From Buttiauxella sp049686335 (GTDB taxonomy: Bacteria > Pseudomonadota > Gammaproteobacteria > Enterobacterales > Enterobacteriaceae), in assembly GCF_049686335.1 (NCBI RefSeq), contig NZ_JBAVHX010000022.1:1-64000 (forward strand): a stretch of 64,000 bases of DNA, given 5' to 3'. This document shows positions 50,999-59,690 of the stretch, in pieces. Below the pieces are notes generated by a model that saw only the letters and a program-made list of their open reading frames with translations, did not search any database and was not told where the DNA came from. The position numbers were made by a program, and so were the translations under genes. The stretch's first letter is position 1, and each line of letters begins with the position of its first letter.

Positions 50999-52192
50999 AT
51001 GGAACAAACATGGCGTTGGTACGGCCCGAAAGACCCGGTATCTCTGGATGATGTGCGTCAGGCGGGCGCGACCGGTGTCGTTACTGCTCTGCATCACATC
51101 CCCAATGGCGAAGTGTGGCCGGTTGCTGACATTAAAGAGCGTCAGGCTGTGTTGGCAGCGAAAGGGCTGACCTGGTCAGTAGTAGAAAGTATTCCGGTGC
51201 ATGAAGAAATTAAAACCCACACCGGTGACTACGATAAGCATATCGCAAACTATCAGCAGAGCATTCGTAACCTGGCGGAATGTGGCATCGACACCGTATG
51301 CTACAACTTCATGCCCATTCTGGACTGGACGCGTACCGATCTGGAATATGAATTACCAGATGGTTCACGCGCTCTGCGTTTTGACCAGATAGCATTCGCG
51401 GCATTCGAGCTGCACATCCTCAAGCGTGAAGGGGCAGAAGCTGATTACAGCGAAGAAGAGCAGCGCCAGGCGCTGGCCTACTTCAATAATATGTCCGATG
51501 CAGAAAAAGAAAAACTGACGCGCAATATCATCGCCGGTTTACCGGGTGCGGAAGAGGGTTATACCCTCGACCAGTTCCGTGCGCGCCTTGCTGAATACGA
51601 CGGCATCAATAAAGAACAACTGCGCGAAAACATGGCGTACTTCCTGCGTGCGATTGTTGCGGTAGCGGAAGAAGTCGGTGTGCGCCTGGCGGTTCACCCG
51701 GACGATCCACCGCGTCCAATCCTCGGCCTGCCACGTATCGTATCCACAATTGAAGATATGCAATGGCTGAAAGAAACGGTCGATAGCATTTATAACGGCT
51801 TCACCATGTGTACCGGTTCTTATGGCGTGCGCGCTGACAACGACCTGGTGCATATGATTGAAACCTTTGGCGATCGTATTCACTTCACCCATTTGCGTGC
51901 CACTTGCCGCGAAGACAACCCGAAAACCTTCCATGAAGGCGCGCATCTGCAAGGTGACGTGAACATGGTTGCGGTGGTGAAGGCCATTCTGACTGAAGAG
52001 CTGCGTCGTAAAAACAGCGGTGATTTGCGTCCGATTCCGATGCGTCCGGACCACGGTCACCAGATGCTTGACGATCTGCACAAGAAAACCAACCCAGGTT
52101 ATTCAGCGATTGGTCGCCTGAAAGGTCTGGCAGAAGTACGTGGTGTGGAACTTGCTCTGAAACAGACTATGTTCCCAGAACTGCTGAAGTAA
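50999..52192 (+). CDS. uxuA: UxuA, mannonate dehydratase
   Basis: A 397-residue TIM-barrel enzyme (E. coli 394) converting D-mannonate to 2-keto-3-deoxygluconate in glucuronate breakdown. It begins MEQTWRWYGPKDPVSLDDV and carries ATGVVTALHHIPNG (near 24), VHPDDPPRPILGLPR (near 236), TGSYGVRADNDL (near 275) and MRPDHGHQMLDDL (near 345), whose His, Cys and Asp residues bind the metal. In E. coli uxuA forms an operon with uxuB near 98 min; here it stands alone, divergent from yeiQ. Confidence 0.95.
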   Translation: MEQTWRWYGPKDPVSLDDVRQAGATGVVTALHHIPNGEVWPVADIKERQAVLAAKGLTWSVVESIPVHEEIKTHTGDYDKHIANYQQSIRNLAECGIDTVCYNFMPILDWTRTDLEYELPDGSRALRFDQIAFAAFELHILKREGAEADYSEEEQRQALAYFNNMSDAEKEKLTRNIIAGLPGAEEGYTLDQFRARLAEYDGINKEQLRENMAYFLRAIVAVAEEVGVRLAVHPDDPPRPILGLPRIVSTIEDMQWLKETVDSIYNGFTMCTGSYGVRADNDLVHMIETFGDRIHFTHLRATCREDNPKTFHEGAHLQGDVNMVAVVKAILTEELRRKNSGDLRPIPMRPDHGHQMLDDLHKKTNPGYSAIGRLKGLAEVRGVELALKQTMFPELLK

Positions 52193-52210
52193 GCTGAACA
52201 ATAAAGTAAA

Positions 52211-52235
52211 AACGCGCCATCAGGCGCGTTTTTTT
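52211..52235 (+). terminator. Terminator of uxuA
   Basis: AACGCGCC/GGCGCGTT with an ATCA loop and a run of seven T in all. Confidence 0.92.
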
Positions 52236-52247
52236 ATGCAGATTTTT

Positions 52248-52320
52248 GGTGGAAGACGCATTTGCTTATCCACGCTACAACTGCTTTTCGTAGGTCGGAT
52301 AAGCTTGCGCCATCCGACAT
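52248..52320. repeat. Two REP units between uxuA and efpL
   Basis: The first unit, GGTGGAAGACG...CTTATCCACGC (52248-52274), and the second, AGGTCGGATAAGC...GCGCCATCCGACA (about 52291-52319), both show the REP pattern of an imperfect palindrome with a GCTTATCC/GGATAAGC core. They are inverted relative to each other, like a small BIME, and lie between two convergent genes. Confidence 0.75.
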
Positions 52321-52329
52321 TTTTAACCA

Positions 52330-52902
52330 TTAATCTGCACGACCCATAGAACGTTTTTCAGCGATATGAATGCGGATCTTCTCACCGGTGACCATATATT
52401 CTGGAACCTGAATCACAAGGCCAGTCGACATGGTTGCAGGCTTGGTACGGGAGCTTGCTGATGCGCCTTTGATGCCAGGTGCAGTTTCAACAATTTCCAG
52501 ATCCACAGTTTGTGGCAATTCCAGCGCCAGCAACTGGCCATCCCAGGTGAGAACCTGCATGTCTGGCATGCCGCCTTCAGGGATGAACTGCAACTCGTCT
52601 TCAATCTGATCTTTGGTGAAGATATACGGGGTGTAATCTTCTTTATCCATGAACACGTACTCGTTACCGTCGATGTAAGAGAAATCAACGAAACGGCGAG
52701 TCAGGGTAATGGTGTCGACGATATCGTCACCTTTGAAGCGCTCTTCAACTTTCTGGCCAGTACGGACATCAGAAAAACGCATTTTATACAGCGTTGCTGC
52801 GCCACGTGCGCTGGGTGCCTGAATATCAATATCTTTAACAATCAGCAGCTTGCCGTTGTAATTCAGTACCATACCTTTTTTGACTTCGTTAGCTCTTGCC
52901 AT
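52330..52902 (-). CDS. efpL: EfpL (YeiP), EF-P-like translation factor
   Basis: A 190-residue elongation factor P paralogue, the same length as E. coli YeiP. The three-domain fold is intact: KOW-like N-terminus, then OB domains, ending in IAEKRSMGRAD. At the tip of the first domain the sequence APSARGAAT has Arg33, where canonical EF-P has the lysine that EpmA modifies, so it should work without beta-lysylation. EfpL has been shown to relieve ribosome stalling at certain motifs. Good ribosome spacing at ATG 52902. Confidence 0.94.
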   Translation of the reverse strand: MARANEVKKGMVLNYNGKLLIVKDIDIQAPSARGAATLYKMRFSDVRTGQKVEERFKGDDIVDTITLTRRFVDFSYIDGNEYVFMDKEDYTPYIFTKDQIEDELQFIPEGGMPDMQVLTWDGQLLALELPQTVDLEIVETAPGIKGASASSRTKPATMSTGLVIQVPEYMVTGEKIRIHIAEKRSMGRAD

Positions 52903-53068
52903 CGATAATTCCTGTAAAAAATTGAGGAGCGAAAATATTGCGTCAAATTACTCGCGGGGCGTCTTTCAGGCAAGCGGATTTAATCGCTGACCGGCTAGAA
53001 ATGGCATAGTAAAGCCGCGTCACTACTGCTACAGTCCAGATCCTTGTCAGCCCACCGGAGCATTGCAG

Positions 53069-53323
53069 ATGGACTGTCGTCCCGATTGCGGCGCATGTTG
53101 TACCGCGCCTTCCGTATCAAGCCCAATCCCTGGCATGCCAAATGGCAAACCGGCCAATACGATTTGCGTGCAACTTGGCGCTGATATGCGTTGTAAAATC
53201 TTTCTTTCACCGCTAAGACCCAAGGTCTGTGCCAGCCTGCAAGCCTCGCGTGAAATGTGTGGCACCACGCGCCAGCACGCCATGGATTATTTGATTTATC
53301 TCGAAGCGGCGACCGCTCCTTAA
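53069..53323 (+). CDS. yeiW: YeiW, YkgJ-type cysteine cluster protein
   Basis: An 84-residue protein resembling E. coli YeiW, of the CxxCxxCC (YkgJ) zinc- or iron-binding cluster family. Visible Cys motifs are CRPDCGACC (start), GADMRCKIF, RPKVC and EMCGTTRQ. An in-frame TTG at 53063 lies closer to the CCGGAG site, but ATG 53069 has the better 8-base spacing. It converges on setB; the two stop regions overlap by four bases. Its function is unknown. Confidence 0.88.
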   Translation: MDCRPDCGACCTAPSVSSPIPGMPNGKPANTICVQLGADMRCKIFLSPLRPKVCASLQASREMCGTTRQHAMDYLIYLEAATAP

Positions 53324-54501
53324 ATATCTTTGATTTTCACCATGCAGTAAGCGGTGATGGCTATCATGCCTGTCGCGATATAAAACACGGTGTGATAATT
53401 CCAGATTTCCGCCACGACACCAGCCATCGACCCGGCAATTATCCAGCCGACACGCGTGGTATTGGTATACAGCGTGGTTGCCGCTCCAGCCTGGCCCGGC
53501 ATTAAATCCTGAAAATAGATCATGCCGATACCCGCCAAAATGCCGATGAAAATCGCGTTCAGCAGTTGTAGCCCCAGCAGCATGAATTCGTTATGCAGTG
53601 TCAGCATCCCAATGTAGAACAACAGACCCGCGACCGCCGCAATCCGCATCAGGAAACGCTTACCGAAGCGTTTGGCGTAATAACCGGCGATAAGCATCGT
53701 AGGGATTTCAAGGCCAGCAGCGGTCCCCATCATCACGCCCGCCAGTTTCTCCGGCAGATGTAATTCATGAATGATGTAGAGCGGCATATTAATGATATAG
53801 AGGCTGTTACAGCCCCACATCATGGTGCAGGCGACAAACAATAACAGCGCATCACGGCGATTACGGCGCGGCGCCTCAAGGGTGGTCGATTTTGTCTCCA
53901 CCTCTTTTCGCATCGAGGGTAACAACATCCGCACCATCACACTGCACACCACAAACGCCAGCGCGGCGCTGAGATACATCGTGGTAAAACCAAAACCCAA
54001 CGCCAGCGCGTAGGCGATAGGCGGGCCAATCACCCACGCAAGCGATACCTGCGCACGCAGAATTGAGCTGAACATCACCGCTTCGCGACCGGTACGGTCG
54101 GCGTGTTCGCGCGCCAGGGCAAACATTTGAGGGTTAGCGGTCGAGCCAAAACTACTGAGGAAAACCCCGACGAACAGCAACACAAAATAGTTGCGGTTCC
54201 AGGCAAAAAGCACGCAGGCGAGAGCGCCTAATAAGCAGCAGACAAAAATAAGCGCTTTGCGATCGCCTTTGCGGTCCGAACGCCCCGCAAGAAACTGGCT
54301 GACCAAAATACCAATGATGGCACTACCGGTGAAAAAGAAGCCGACCATCGCTGGGCGAGCATGCACTTCTTCCGTCAGAAACAGGCTCAGAGTGGGCGTT
54401 TGTAATGCACCCGCGATCCCGGTAAGAAAAGCGACAATCAAAAAGGCGGAAGACGTTAAATCAAGGGGCTTACGGGTTGCTGCTATGGGGGCGTTTTGCA
54501 T
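53320..54501 (-). CDS. setB: SetB, MFS sugar efflux transporter
   Basis: A 393-residue, 12-span major facilitator of the sugar efflux (SET) family, equal in length to E. coli SetB. It exports lactose and glucose in E. coli. Visible motifs are AGRSDRKGDRKALI (motif A, near 72) and GYYAKRFGKRFLMRIAAVAG (the equivalent loop in the second half). It is transcribed away from fruBKA, sharing a 404 bp region. Confidence 0.93.
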   Translation of the reverse strand: MQNAPIAATRKPLDLTSSAFLIVAFLTGIAGALQTPTLSLFLTEEVHARPAMVGFFFTGSAIIGILVSQFLAGRSDRKGDRKALIFVCCLLGALACVLFAWNRNYFVLLFVGVFLSSFGSTANPQMFALAREHADRTGREAVMFSSILRAQVSLAWVIGPPIAYALALGFGFTTMYLSAALAFVVCSVMVRMLLPSMRKEVETKSTTLEAPRRNRRDALLLFVACTMMWGCNSLYIINMPLYIIHELHLPEKLAGVMMGTAAGLEIPTMLIAGYYAKRFGKRFLMRIAAVAGLLFYIGMLTLHNEFMLLGLQLLNAIFIGILAGIGMIYFQDLMPGQAGAATTLYTNTTRVGWIIAGSMAGVVAEIWNYHTVFYIATGMIAITAYCMVKIKDI

Positions 54502-54806
54502 GCTCTCGGCGTCGCTAATTTATGAACGCGCGGAGTTTACGCGCCTTGTCAGAAAATAAACAGTTGATCAAATCAAAGGCGGCACGAAAAGACGCTTAAA
54601 GCTAAACGCATCGCGCAGTACTGCTATTTAGCATTTTATGAAACTGCCGCCATACTGAGTTATAGAGAAAGTGGTTGAATGGACTTATCCGCTTTAACTC
54701 GTTCAGCTTTTACGCCCAGGTTTGAGGGAAATGTGCGGAACCTCTAAATTTCAGTAACGAAATCTCAACATGACTTGCCTGAAACCTGGTGAATATGCAC
54801 ACTACT
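54502..54806. other. setB-fruB divergent spacer, setB side
   Basis: About 300 bp without a gene I can support. It should hold the setB promoter. Only short dyads such as GCGCG/CGCGC (about 54527-54545) stand out. Confidence 0.4.
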
Positions 54807-54884
54807 TGAAACGTTTCAGCGTCGTCTTATTTGTTATCAGGAGTGGGATGGCGCATTTTTTCTCATTGCAGCTGAATCGTTTCA
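54807..54884. promoter_or_regulatory. Two Cra (FruR) operators at fruBKA
   Basis: TGAAACGTTTCAGC (54807-54820) and, inverted, GCTGAATCGTTTCA (54871-54884) both match the Cra consensus TGAAACGTTTCA. Their spacing and position before fruB match E. coli operators O1 and O2. Cra represses until fructose 1-phosphate, made by FruA, releases it. Confidence 0.9.
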
Positions 54885-54905
54885 ATTCGGCAGGAGAGGA
54901 GAACC

Positions 54906-56039
54906 ATGTTCCAGTTATCTGTGCAAGACATTCATCCGGGAGCGAGTGCCGGAAATAAAGAAGATGCCATTCGTCAGGTTGCCGCAGCACTCGCGCAAGC
55001 TGGCAATGTCAGCATTGGCTATGTAGAAGGTATGCTGGCTCGCGAGCTACAAACTTCTACTTACCTGGGCAACGGTATTGCTATTCCACACGGCACCACC
55101 GACACCCGCGATCTGGTGCTGAAAACTGGCGTTCAGGTGTTTCAGTTCCCCCAGGGAATCGAGTGGGGCGAAGGCCAGACCGCCTATGTTGCGATTGGTA
55201 TTGCCGCCAGCTCCGACGAACACCTGGGTTTACTGCGTCAGCTTACCCATGTGCTGAGTGATGACGACGTTGCTGAACAACTCAAAAATGCAACTTCAGC
55301 AGAAGAGCTTCGTGCATTGCTGATGGGCGAAAAACAGTCCGCCTCTTTGCTTTTTGACAACTCATTGCTGGCACTCGATGTCACCGCAACCGACCTGATG
55401 ACGCTGCAAGCATTAAATGCCGGGCGCATCAAACAAGCTGGTGCAGCAGACACGGCATTTGTAAGCAATGTCATCTCCAGCAAACCTCTTTATTTAGGTC
55501 AGGGCATCTGGCTGAACGACAGTACTGAAGGCAACCTTGCCAGTGCTGTTGCCATCAGTCGTCCTGTGACTGCGTTTGAGACTGAAGGCCAACCGGTATC
55601 GCTACTGATGACGGTTGCTGTGGCCGATGACCAACCCTTACAGGTGCTTAACCGCCTGAGCGACATGCTGATAAACAATACTGCTGACCGCTTGCTGAAC
55701 GCTGATGCGCCCGCATTGCTGACGCTGCTGACCAGTGATGTTGCACCTGAGCAAAACGTCCTGAGTGCCGATTTCCAGATTCGTAATGAACACGGTTTGC
55801 ATGCCCGTCCAGGTACCGTGCTGGTGAACACCATCAAACAATTTAATAGTGAGATTACCGTGACAAACCTTGATGGCACCGGCAAGCCTGCCAATGGACG
55901 CAGCCTGATGAAAGTTGTGGCACTTGGCGTGAAGAAAGGCCACCACCTGCGCTTTACCGCTCAGGGTGACGATGCTGAAGTTGCGCTGAAAGCGATTGGT
56001 GAAGCCGTTGCAGCCGGTTTGGGCGAGGGGGCAGCATGA
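54906..56039 (+). CDS. fruB: FruB, fructose PTS EIIA-FPr fusion
   Basis: A 377-residue cytosolic phosphotransfer protein (E. coli 376) with an EIIA domain (phospho-His62 in AIPHGTTD), a middle domain and a C-terminal HPr-like domain (phospho-His299 in NEHGLHARPG). It takes phosphate from Enzyme I and passes it to FruA, bypassing HPr. ATG 54906 follows GGAGAGGAGAACC. Its stop overlaps the fruK start by four bases (ATGA). Confidence 0.97.
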   Translation: MFQLSVQDIHPGASAGNKEDAIRQVAAALAQAGNVSIGYVEGMLARELQTSTYLGNGIAIPHGTTDTRDLVLKTGVQVFQFPQGIEWGEGQTAYVAIGIAASSDEHLGLLRQLTHVLSDDDVAEQLKNATSAEELRALLMGEKQSASLLFDNSLLALDVTATDLMTLQALNAGRIKQAGAADTAFVSNVISSKPLYLGQGIWLNDSTEGNLASAVAISRPVTAFETEGQPVSLLMTVAVADDQPLQVLNRLSDMLINNTADRLLNADAPALLTLLTSDVAPEQNVLSADFQIRNEHGLHARPGTVLVNTIKQFNSEITVTNLDGTGKPANGRSLMKVVALGVKKGHHLRFTAQGDDAEVALKAIGEAVAAGLGEGAA

Positions 56040-56974
56040 GTCGTCGCGTCGCAACCATCACCTTAAATCCGGCTTACGATCTGGTCGGTTACACGCCTGA
56101 AATTGAACGTGGTGAAGTTAACCTCGTTCGTACCACCGGCTTACACGCTGCGGGTAAAGGCATTAACGTTGCTAAGGTTCTGAAAGATCTTGGTATCGAT
56201 GTCACTGTTGGCGGCTTCCTTGGGAAAGACAACCAGGATGGCTTCCAGCAACTGTTCAGCGAGTTGGGGATTGCTAACCGTTTCCAGGTTGTACAGGGTC
56301 GGACCCGTATTAACGTCAAACTGACAGAAAAAGACGGTGAAGTGACCGACCTGAATTTCTCCGGCTTCGAAGTGACTCAGTCAGATTGGGATCGCTTTGT
56401 TGCAGACTCTCTGAGCTGGCTCGGCCAGTTTGACATGGTCTGCGTCAGCGGCAGTTTACCGGCAGGTGTTTCTCCGGAAGCGTTTACCGACTGGATGACC
56501 CGTCTGCGCAGTCAGTGCCCATGCATTATTTTCGACAGCAGCCGCGAAGCGTTAGTCGCGGGGCTGAAAGCGGCGCCATGGCTGGTGAAACCGAATCGCC
56601 GCGAGCTGGAAATCTGGGCGGGTCGTAAACTTCCAGATATGAAAGATGTGATTGATGCCGCCCACGCGTTGCGTGAACAGGGCATTGCTCATGTGGTTAT
56701 CTCTCTGGGTGCCGAAGGCGCACTTTGGGTGAACGCATCCGGTGAATGGATTGCCAAACCGCCAGCTTGTGAAGTCGTCAGCACCGTCGGTGCCGGGGAT
56801 TCCATGGTGGGTGGGCTTATCTACGGCCTGTTAATGCGTGAATCCAGCGAACATACCTTACGTCTGGCGACGGCAGTTGCGGCGCTGGCGGTGAGTCAGA
56901 GCAACGTCGGTATCACCGATCGTACGCAACTGGCAGCCATGATGGCTCGTGTTGACCTGAAACCTTTTAACTGA
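56036..56974 (+). CDS. fruK: FruK, 1-phosphofructokinase
   Basis: A 312-residue PfkB-family kinase, the same length as E. coli FruK, forming fructose 1,6-bisphosphate from the fructose 1-phosphate made by FruA. PfkB signatures are HAAGKGINVAKVLKDLG (near 38) and STVGAGDSMVGGLIYG (near 244), the latter with the catalytic Asp. Translationally coupled to fruB, with fruA 16 bp downstream. Confidence 0.97.
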   Translation: MSRRVATITLNPAYDLVGYTPEIERGEVNLVRTTGLHAAGKGINVAKVLKDLGIDVTVGGFLGKDNQDGFQQLFSELGIANRFQVVQGRTRINVKLTEKDGEVTDLNFSGFEVTQSDWDRFVADSLSWLGQFDMVCVSGSLPAGVSPEAFTDWMTRLRSQCPCIIFDSSREALVAGLKAAPWLVKPNRRELEIWAGRKLPDMKDVIDAAHALREQGIAHVVISLGAEGALWVNASGEWIAKPPACEVVSTVGAGDSMVGGLIYGLLMRESSEHTLRLATAVAALAVSQSNVGITDRTQLAAMMARVDLKPFN

Positions 56975-56990
56975 CAGCAGGAGAGGAACA

Positions 56991-58682
56991 ATGAAAACGC
57001 TGCTGATTATCGAACCCGGTCTTGGGCAAGCTCGCGCATACCTTGCGAAAACATTGCTCGGTTCCGCGGCGCAGAAAGCGCACTTGCAGATTATCGACAA
57101 TCCGAACGAAGCCGATATGGCGATTGTGGTGGGTACCGCTATCCCTGCTGATACCTCGCTGAATGGCAAAAATGTCTTCCTCGGTGATATCGACCGTGCG
57201 GTGCAACATCCAGAACTGTTTTTAAGTGAAGCCAAAAGCAAAGCCAAACCTTACACGGCGCCGGTAACCGTAGCGCCAGTCGCTGCGGCTAAAGGTCCAA
57301 AACGCGTGGTGGCGGTAACGGCTTGTCCGACAGGTGTCGCGCATACCTTTATGGCCGCTGAAGCGATTGAAACCGAAGCTAAAAAACGTGGCTGGTGGGT
57401 GAAAGTTGAAACGCGTGGTTCAGTGGGCGCGGGTAATGCGATTACGCCAGAAGAAGTGGCTGAAGCTGATTTGGTGATTGTTGCCGCGGACATCGAAGTG
57501 GATTTGGCTAAATTTGCAGGCAAGCCGATGTACCGCACTTCAACCGGTTTGGCGTTGAAGAAAACCGCACAAGAGCTGGATAAAGCCGTGGCTGAGGCAA
57601 CGCCTTTTGTTGCCAACACACCGGGTGCTTCGAATACGAAAGAAGGCAAGAAAGAGGCTGCGGGTGCGTATCGTCACCTGTTAACCGGCGTTTCTTATAT
57701 GTTGCCGATGGTTGTTGCGGGTGGCTTGTGTATCGCACTGTCATTTGCTTTCGGTATTGAAGCGTTTAAAGAACCTGGAACGCTGGCCGCAGCACTGATG
57801 CAAATCGGTGGTGGTTCAGCCTTTGCCTTGATGGTGCCAGTGCTTGCGGGTTATATCGCATTTTCCATTGCAGACCGTCCAGGTTTAACCCCAGGTCTCA
57901 TCGGCGGTATGTTAGCCGTCAGCACCGGTTCAGGTTTTATCGGCGGTATTATTGCGGGCTTCCTCGCGGGTTACATTGCGAAGATGATCAGCACTAAGCT
58001 GAAACTGCCAGCCAGTATGGAAGCGCTGAAGCCAATCCTCATCATCCCGCTGTTCTCAAGCCTGGTGGTCGGTCTGGCGATGATTTACCTGATTGGTACG
58101 CCGGTGGCGAAAATCCTTGAAGGTTTGACTCACTGGCTGCAAACCATGGGCACCGCGAATGCGGTACTGCTGGGTGCAATCCTTGGCGGCATGATGTGTA
58201 CCGACATGGGTGGCCCGGTGAATAAAGCGGCTTACGCCTTTGGCGTCGGATTGCTGAGTACCCAAACGTATGCACCGATGGCCGCGATCATGGCTGCAGG
58301 TATGGTGCCACCGTTGGCAATGGGGCTGGCGACATTTGTGGCTCGTCGTAAATTCGACAAGGCGCAGCAAGAGGGCGGTAAAGCGGCGATGGTTCTGGGT
58401 CTGTGCTTTATCACCGAAGGGGCAATCCCGTTCGCTGCTCGTGACCCAATGCGTGTTCTGCCATGTTGTATCGTGGGTGGCGCGGTGACCGGTGCTATCT
58501 CGATGGCAGTTGGTGCCAAGTTGATGGCGCCACATGGCGGCTTGTTTGTCCTGCTGATTCCGGGTGCGATTACACCGGTTCTGGGCTACCTGATTGCGAT
58601 TGTGGCGGGTACGTTGCTGGCGGGACTGTCGTATGCCTTCCTGAAGCGTTCAGAAACTGAATTAGCGGTGAAAGCAGCGTAA
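56991..58682 (+). CDS. fruA: FruA, fructose PTS EIIB'BC permease
   Basis: A 563-residue permease, the same length as E. coli FruA, taking up fructose as fructose 1-phosphate. It has a degenerate EIIB' domain (1-100), EIIB with phospho-Cys112 in TACPTGVAHTF, and EIIC from about 230 with DMGGPVNKAAYAFGVG and ITEGAIPFAARDP. MngA, also in this window, shares the B and C design. Last gene of fruBKA, followed by a REP and a terminator. Confidence 0.97.
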   Translation: MKTLLIIEPGLGQARAYLAKTLLGSAAQKAHLQIIDNPNEADMAIVVGTAIPADTSLNGKNVFLGDIDRAVQHPELFLSEAKSKAKPYTAPVTVAPVAAAKGPKRVVAVTACPTGVAHTFMAAEAIETEAKKRGWWVKVETRGSVGAGNAITPEEVAEADLVIVAADIEVDLAKFAGKPMYRTSTGLALKKTAQELDKAVAEATPFVANTPGASNTKEGKKEAAGAYRHLLTGVSYMLPMVVAGGLCIALSFAFGIEAFKEPGTLAAALMQIGGGSAFALMVPVLAGYIAFSIADRPGLTPGLIGGMLAVSTGSGFIGGIIAGFLAGYIAKMISTKLKLPASMEALKPILIIPLFSSLVVGLAMIYLIGTPVAKILEGLTHWLQTMGTANAVLLGAILGGMMCTDMGGPVNKAAYAFGVGLLSTQTYAPMAAIMAAGMVPPLAMGLATFVARRKFDKAQQEGGKAAMVLGLCFITEGAIPFAARDPMRVLPCCIVGGAVTGAISMAVGAKLMAPHGGLFVLLIPGAITPVLGYLIAIVAGTLLAGLSYAFLKRSETELAVKAA

Positions 58683-58689
58683 AAACTGT

Positions 58690-58718
58690 TGGTGGATGAC
58701 GCTGTCGCTTATCCACCC
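58690..58718. repeat. REP unit between fruA and nfo
   Basis: GGTGGAT (58691-58697) and ATCCACC (58711-58717) pair around GACGCTGTCGCTT. It closely resembles the first REP unit behind uxuA (52248) and so belongs to the same repeat family in this genome. Confidence 0.7.
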
Positions 58719-58733
58719 GAAATCATCTCTCAA

Positions 58734-58764
58734 GTTCCCGGCATACACCGGGAGCTTTTTTTTT
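58734..58764. terminator. Terminator of fruBKA
   Basis: TCCCGG (58736-58741) and CCGGGA (58748-58753) around CATACA, followed by nine T. It ends two bases before the nfo stop on the other strand. Confidence 0.88.
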
Positions 58765-58766
58765 GC

Positions 58767-59624
58767 TTAAGCGGCAGCTTCCTGATGCTGTTGTGCTTTC
58801 AACCACGCAATCTCTTCGCCCCAAATATCCGGGTTAGTGGTTTCCAGAATCATTGGAATGCCATCGAAACGGCTATCGCGCATGATCCAGCTAAACGGAG
58901 TATGGCCGATATTGCCTTCACCCAGGCTGTTATGCCGATCAACACGACTACCAAAAGCACTCTTCGCGTCATTGAGATGCATACCACGCAAATATTTAAA
59001 TCCGACAATGCGGTCAAATTCAGCGAAGGTCTGTTCGCAATCCGCTTCAGTACGCAGATCGTATCCCGCAGCAAAAGCGTGGCAGGTGTCGATACACACA
59101 CCGACGCGAGATTTATCTTCTACGCCATCAATGATGGCTGCCAGATGCTCAAAGCGGAAACCGAGGTTGCTCCCCTGGCCCGCGGTGTTTTCAATCACCG
59201 CTGTCACGCCTTCAGTTTTATCCAGCGCGATGTTGATTGACTGCGCGATACGCGCCAGACACTCTTCTTCCGGGATTTGCATCAGGTGGCTGCCTGGATG
59301 GAAATTCAGCAGCGACAGTCCCAATTTCATGCAGCGTTCCAGCTCATCAATAAAGGCTTCACGGGATTTTTCCAGCGCTTCTTCGACGGGATGACCGAGG
59401 TTAATCAGGTAGCTATCGTGTGGGAGGATTTGGCCTGGACCGTAGTTGTACTTTTCACAGGCACGTTTGAAATTACTGATAACTTCTTCGGTCAATGGTG
59501 CTGCGCGCCACTGACGTTGATTTTTGGTGAACAGGGCAAAAGCAGTGGCTTCAAGCTCATGTGCGCGAATCGCGGCATTTTCCAGACCACCAGCGGCACT
59601 GACATGTGCGCCAATAAACTTCAT
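58767..59624 (-). CDS. nfo: Endonuclease IV (AP endonuclease)
   Basis: A 285-residue metal-dependent AP endonuclease, the same length as E. coli Nfo. It cuts 5' to abasic sites and repairs 3'-blocked ends. The zinc-site blocks LNFHPGSHLMQI (His109), ENTAGQGSNLG (Glu145), GVCIDTCHAFAAGYD (Asp179, His182) and HLNDAKSAFGSRVDRH are complete. Tandem ATGs occur at 59627 and 59624; the second gives the conserved MKFIGAHVSAAGG. In E. coli it is part of the SoxRS regulon; I did not find a clear soxbox in the short 66 bp upstream. Confidence 0.96.
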   Translation of the reverse strand: MKFIGAHVSAAGGLENAAIRAHELEATAFALFTKNQRQWRAAPLTEEVISNFKRACEKYNYGPGQILPHDSYLINLGHPVEEALEKSREAFIDELERCMKLGLSLLNFHPGSHLMQIPEEECLARIAQSINIALDKTEGVTAVIENTAGQGSNLGFRFEHLAAIIDGVEDKSRVGVCIDTCHAFAAGYDLRTEADCEQTFAEFDRIVGFKYLRGMHLNDAKSAFGSRVDRHNSLGEGNIGHTPFSWIMRDSRFDGIPMILETTNPDIWGEEIAWLKAQQHQEAAA

Positions 59625-59690
59625 CATTCTTTCTCCTGTCAAAACCCGCTACCGGGAAAGCGTCAATGATAGCGGGTTAGACAGGAAATA

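Noticed and set aside
51539..52081. A 180-codon reverse-strand frame within uxuA
   Set aside because: Shadow of a highly conserved enzyme gene; no recognisable motif.
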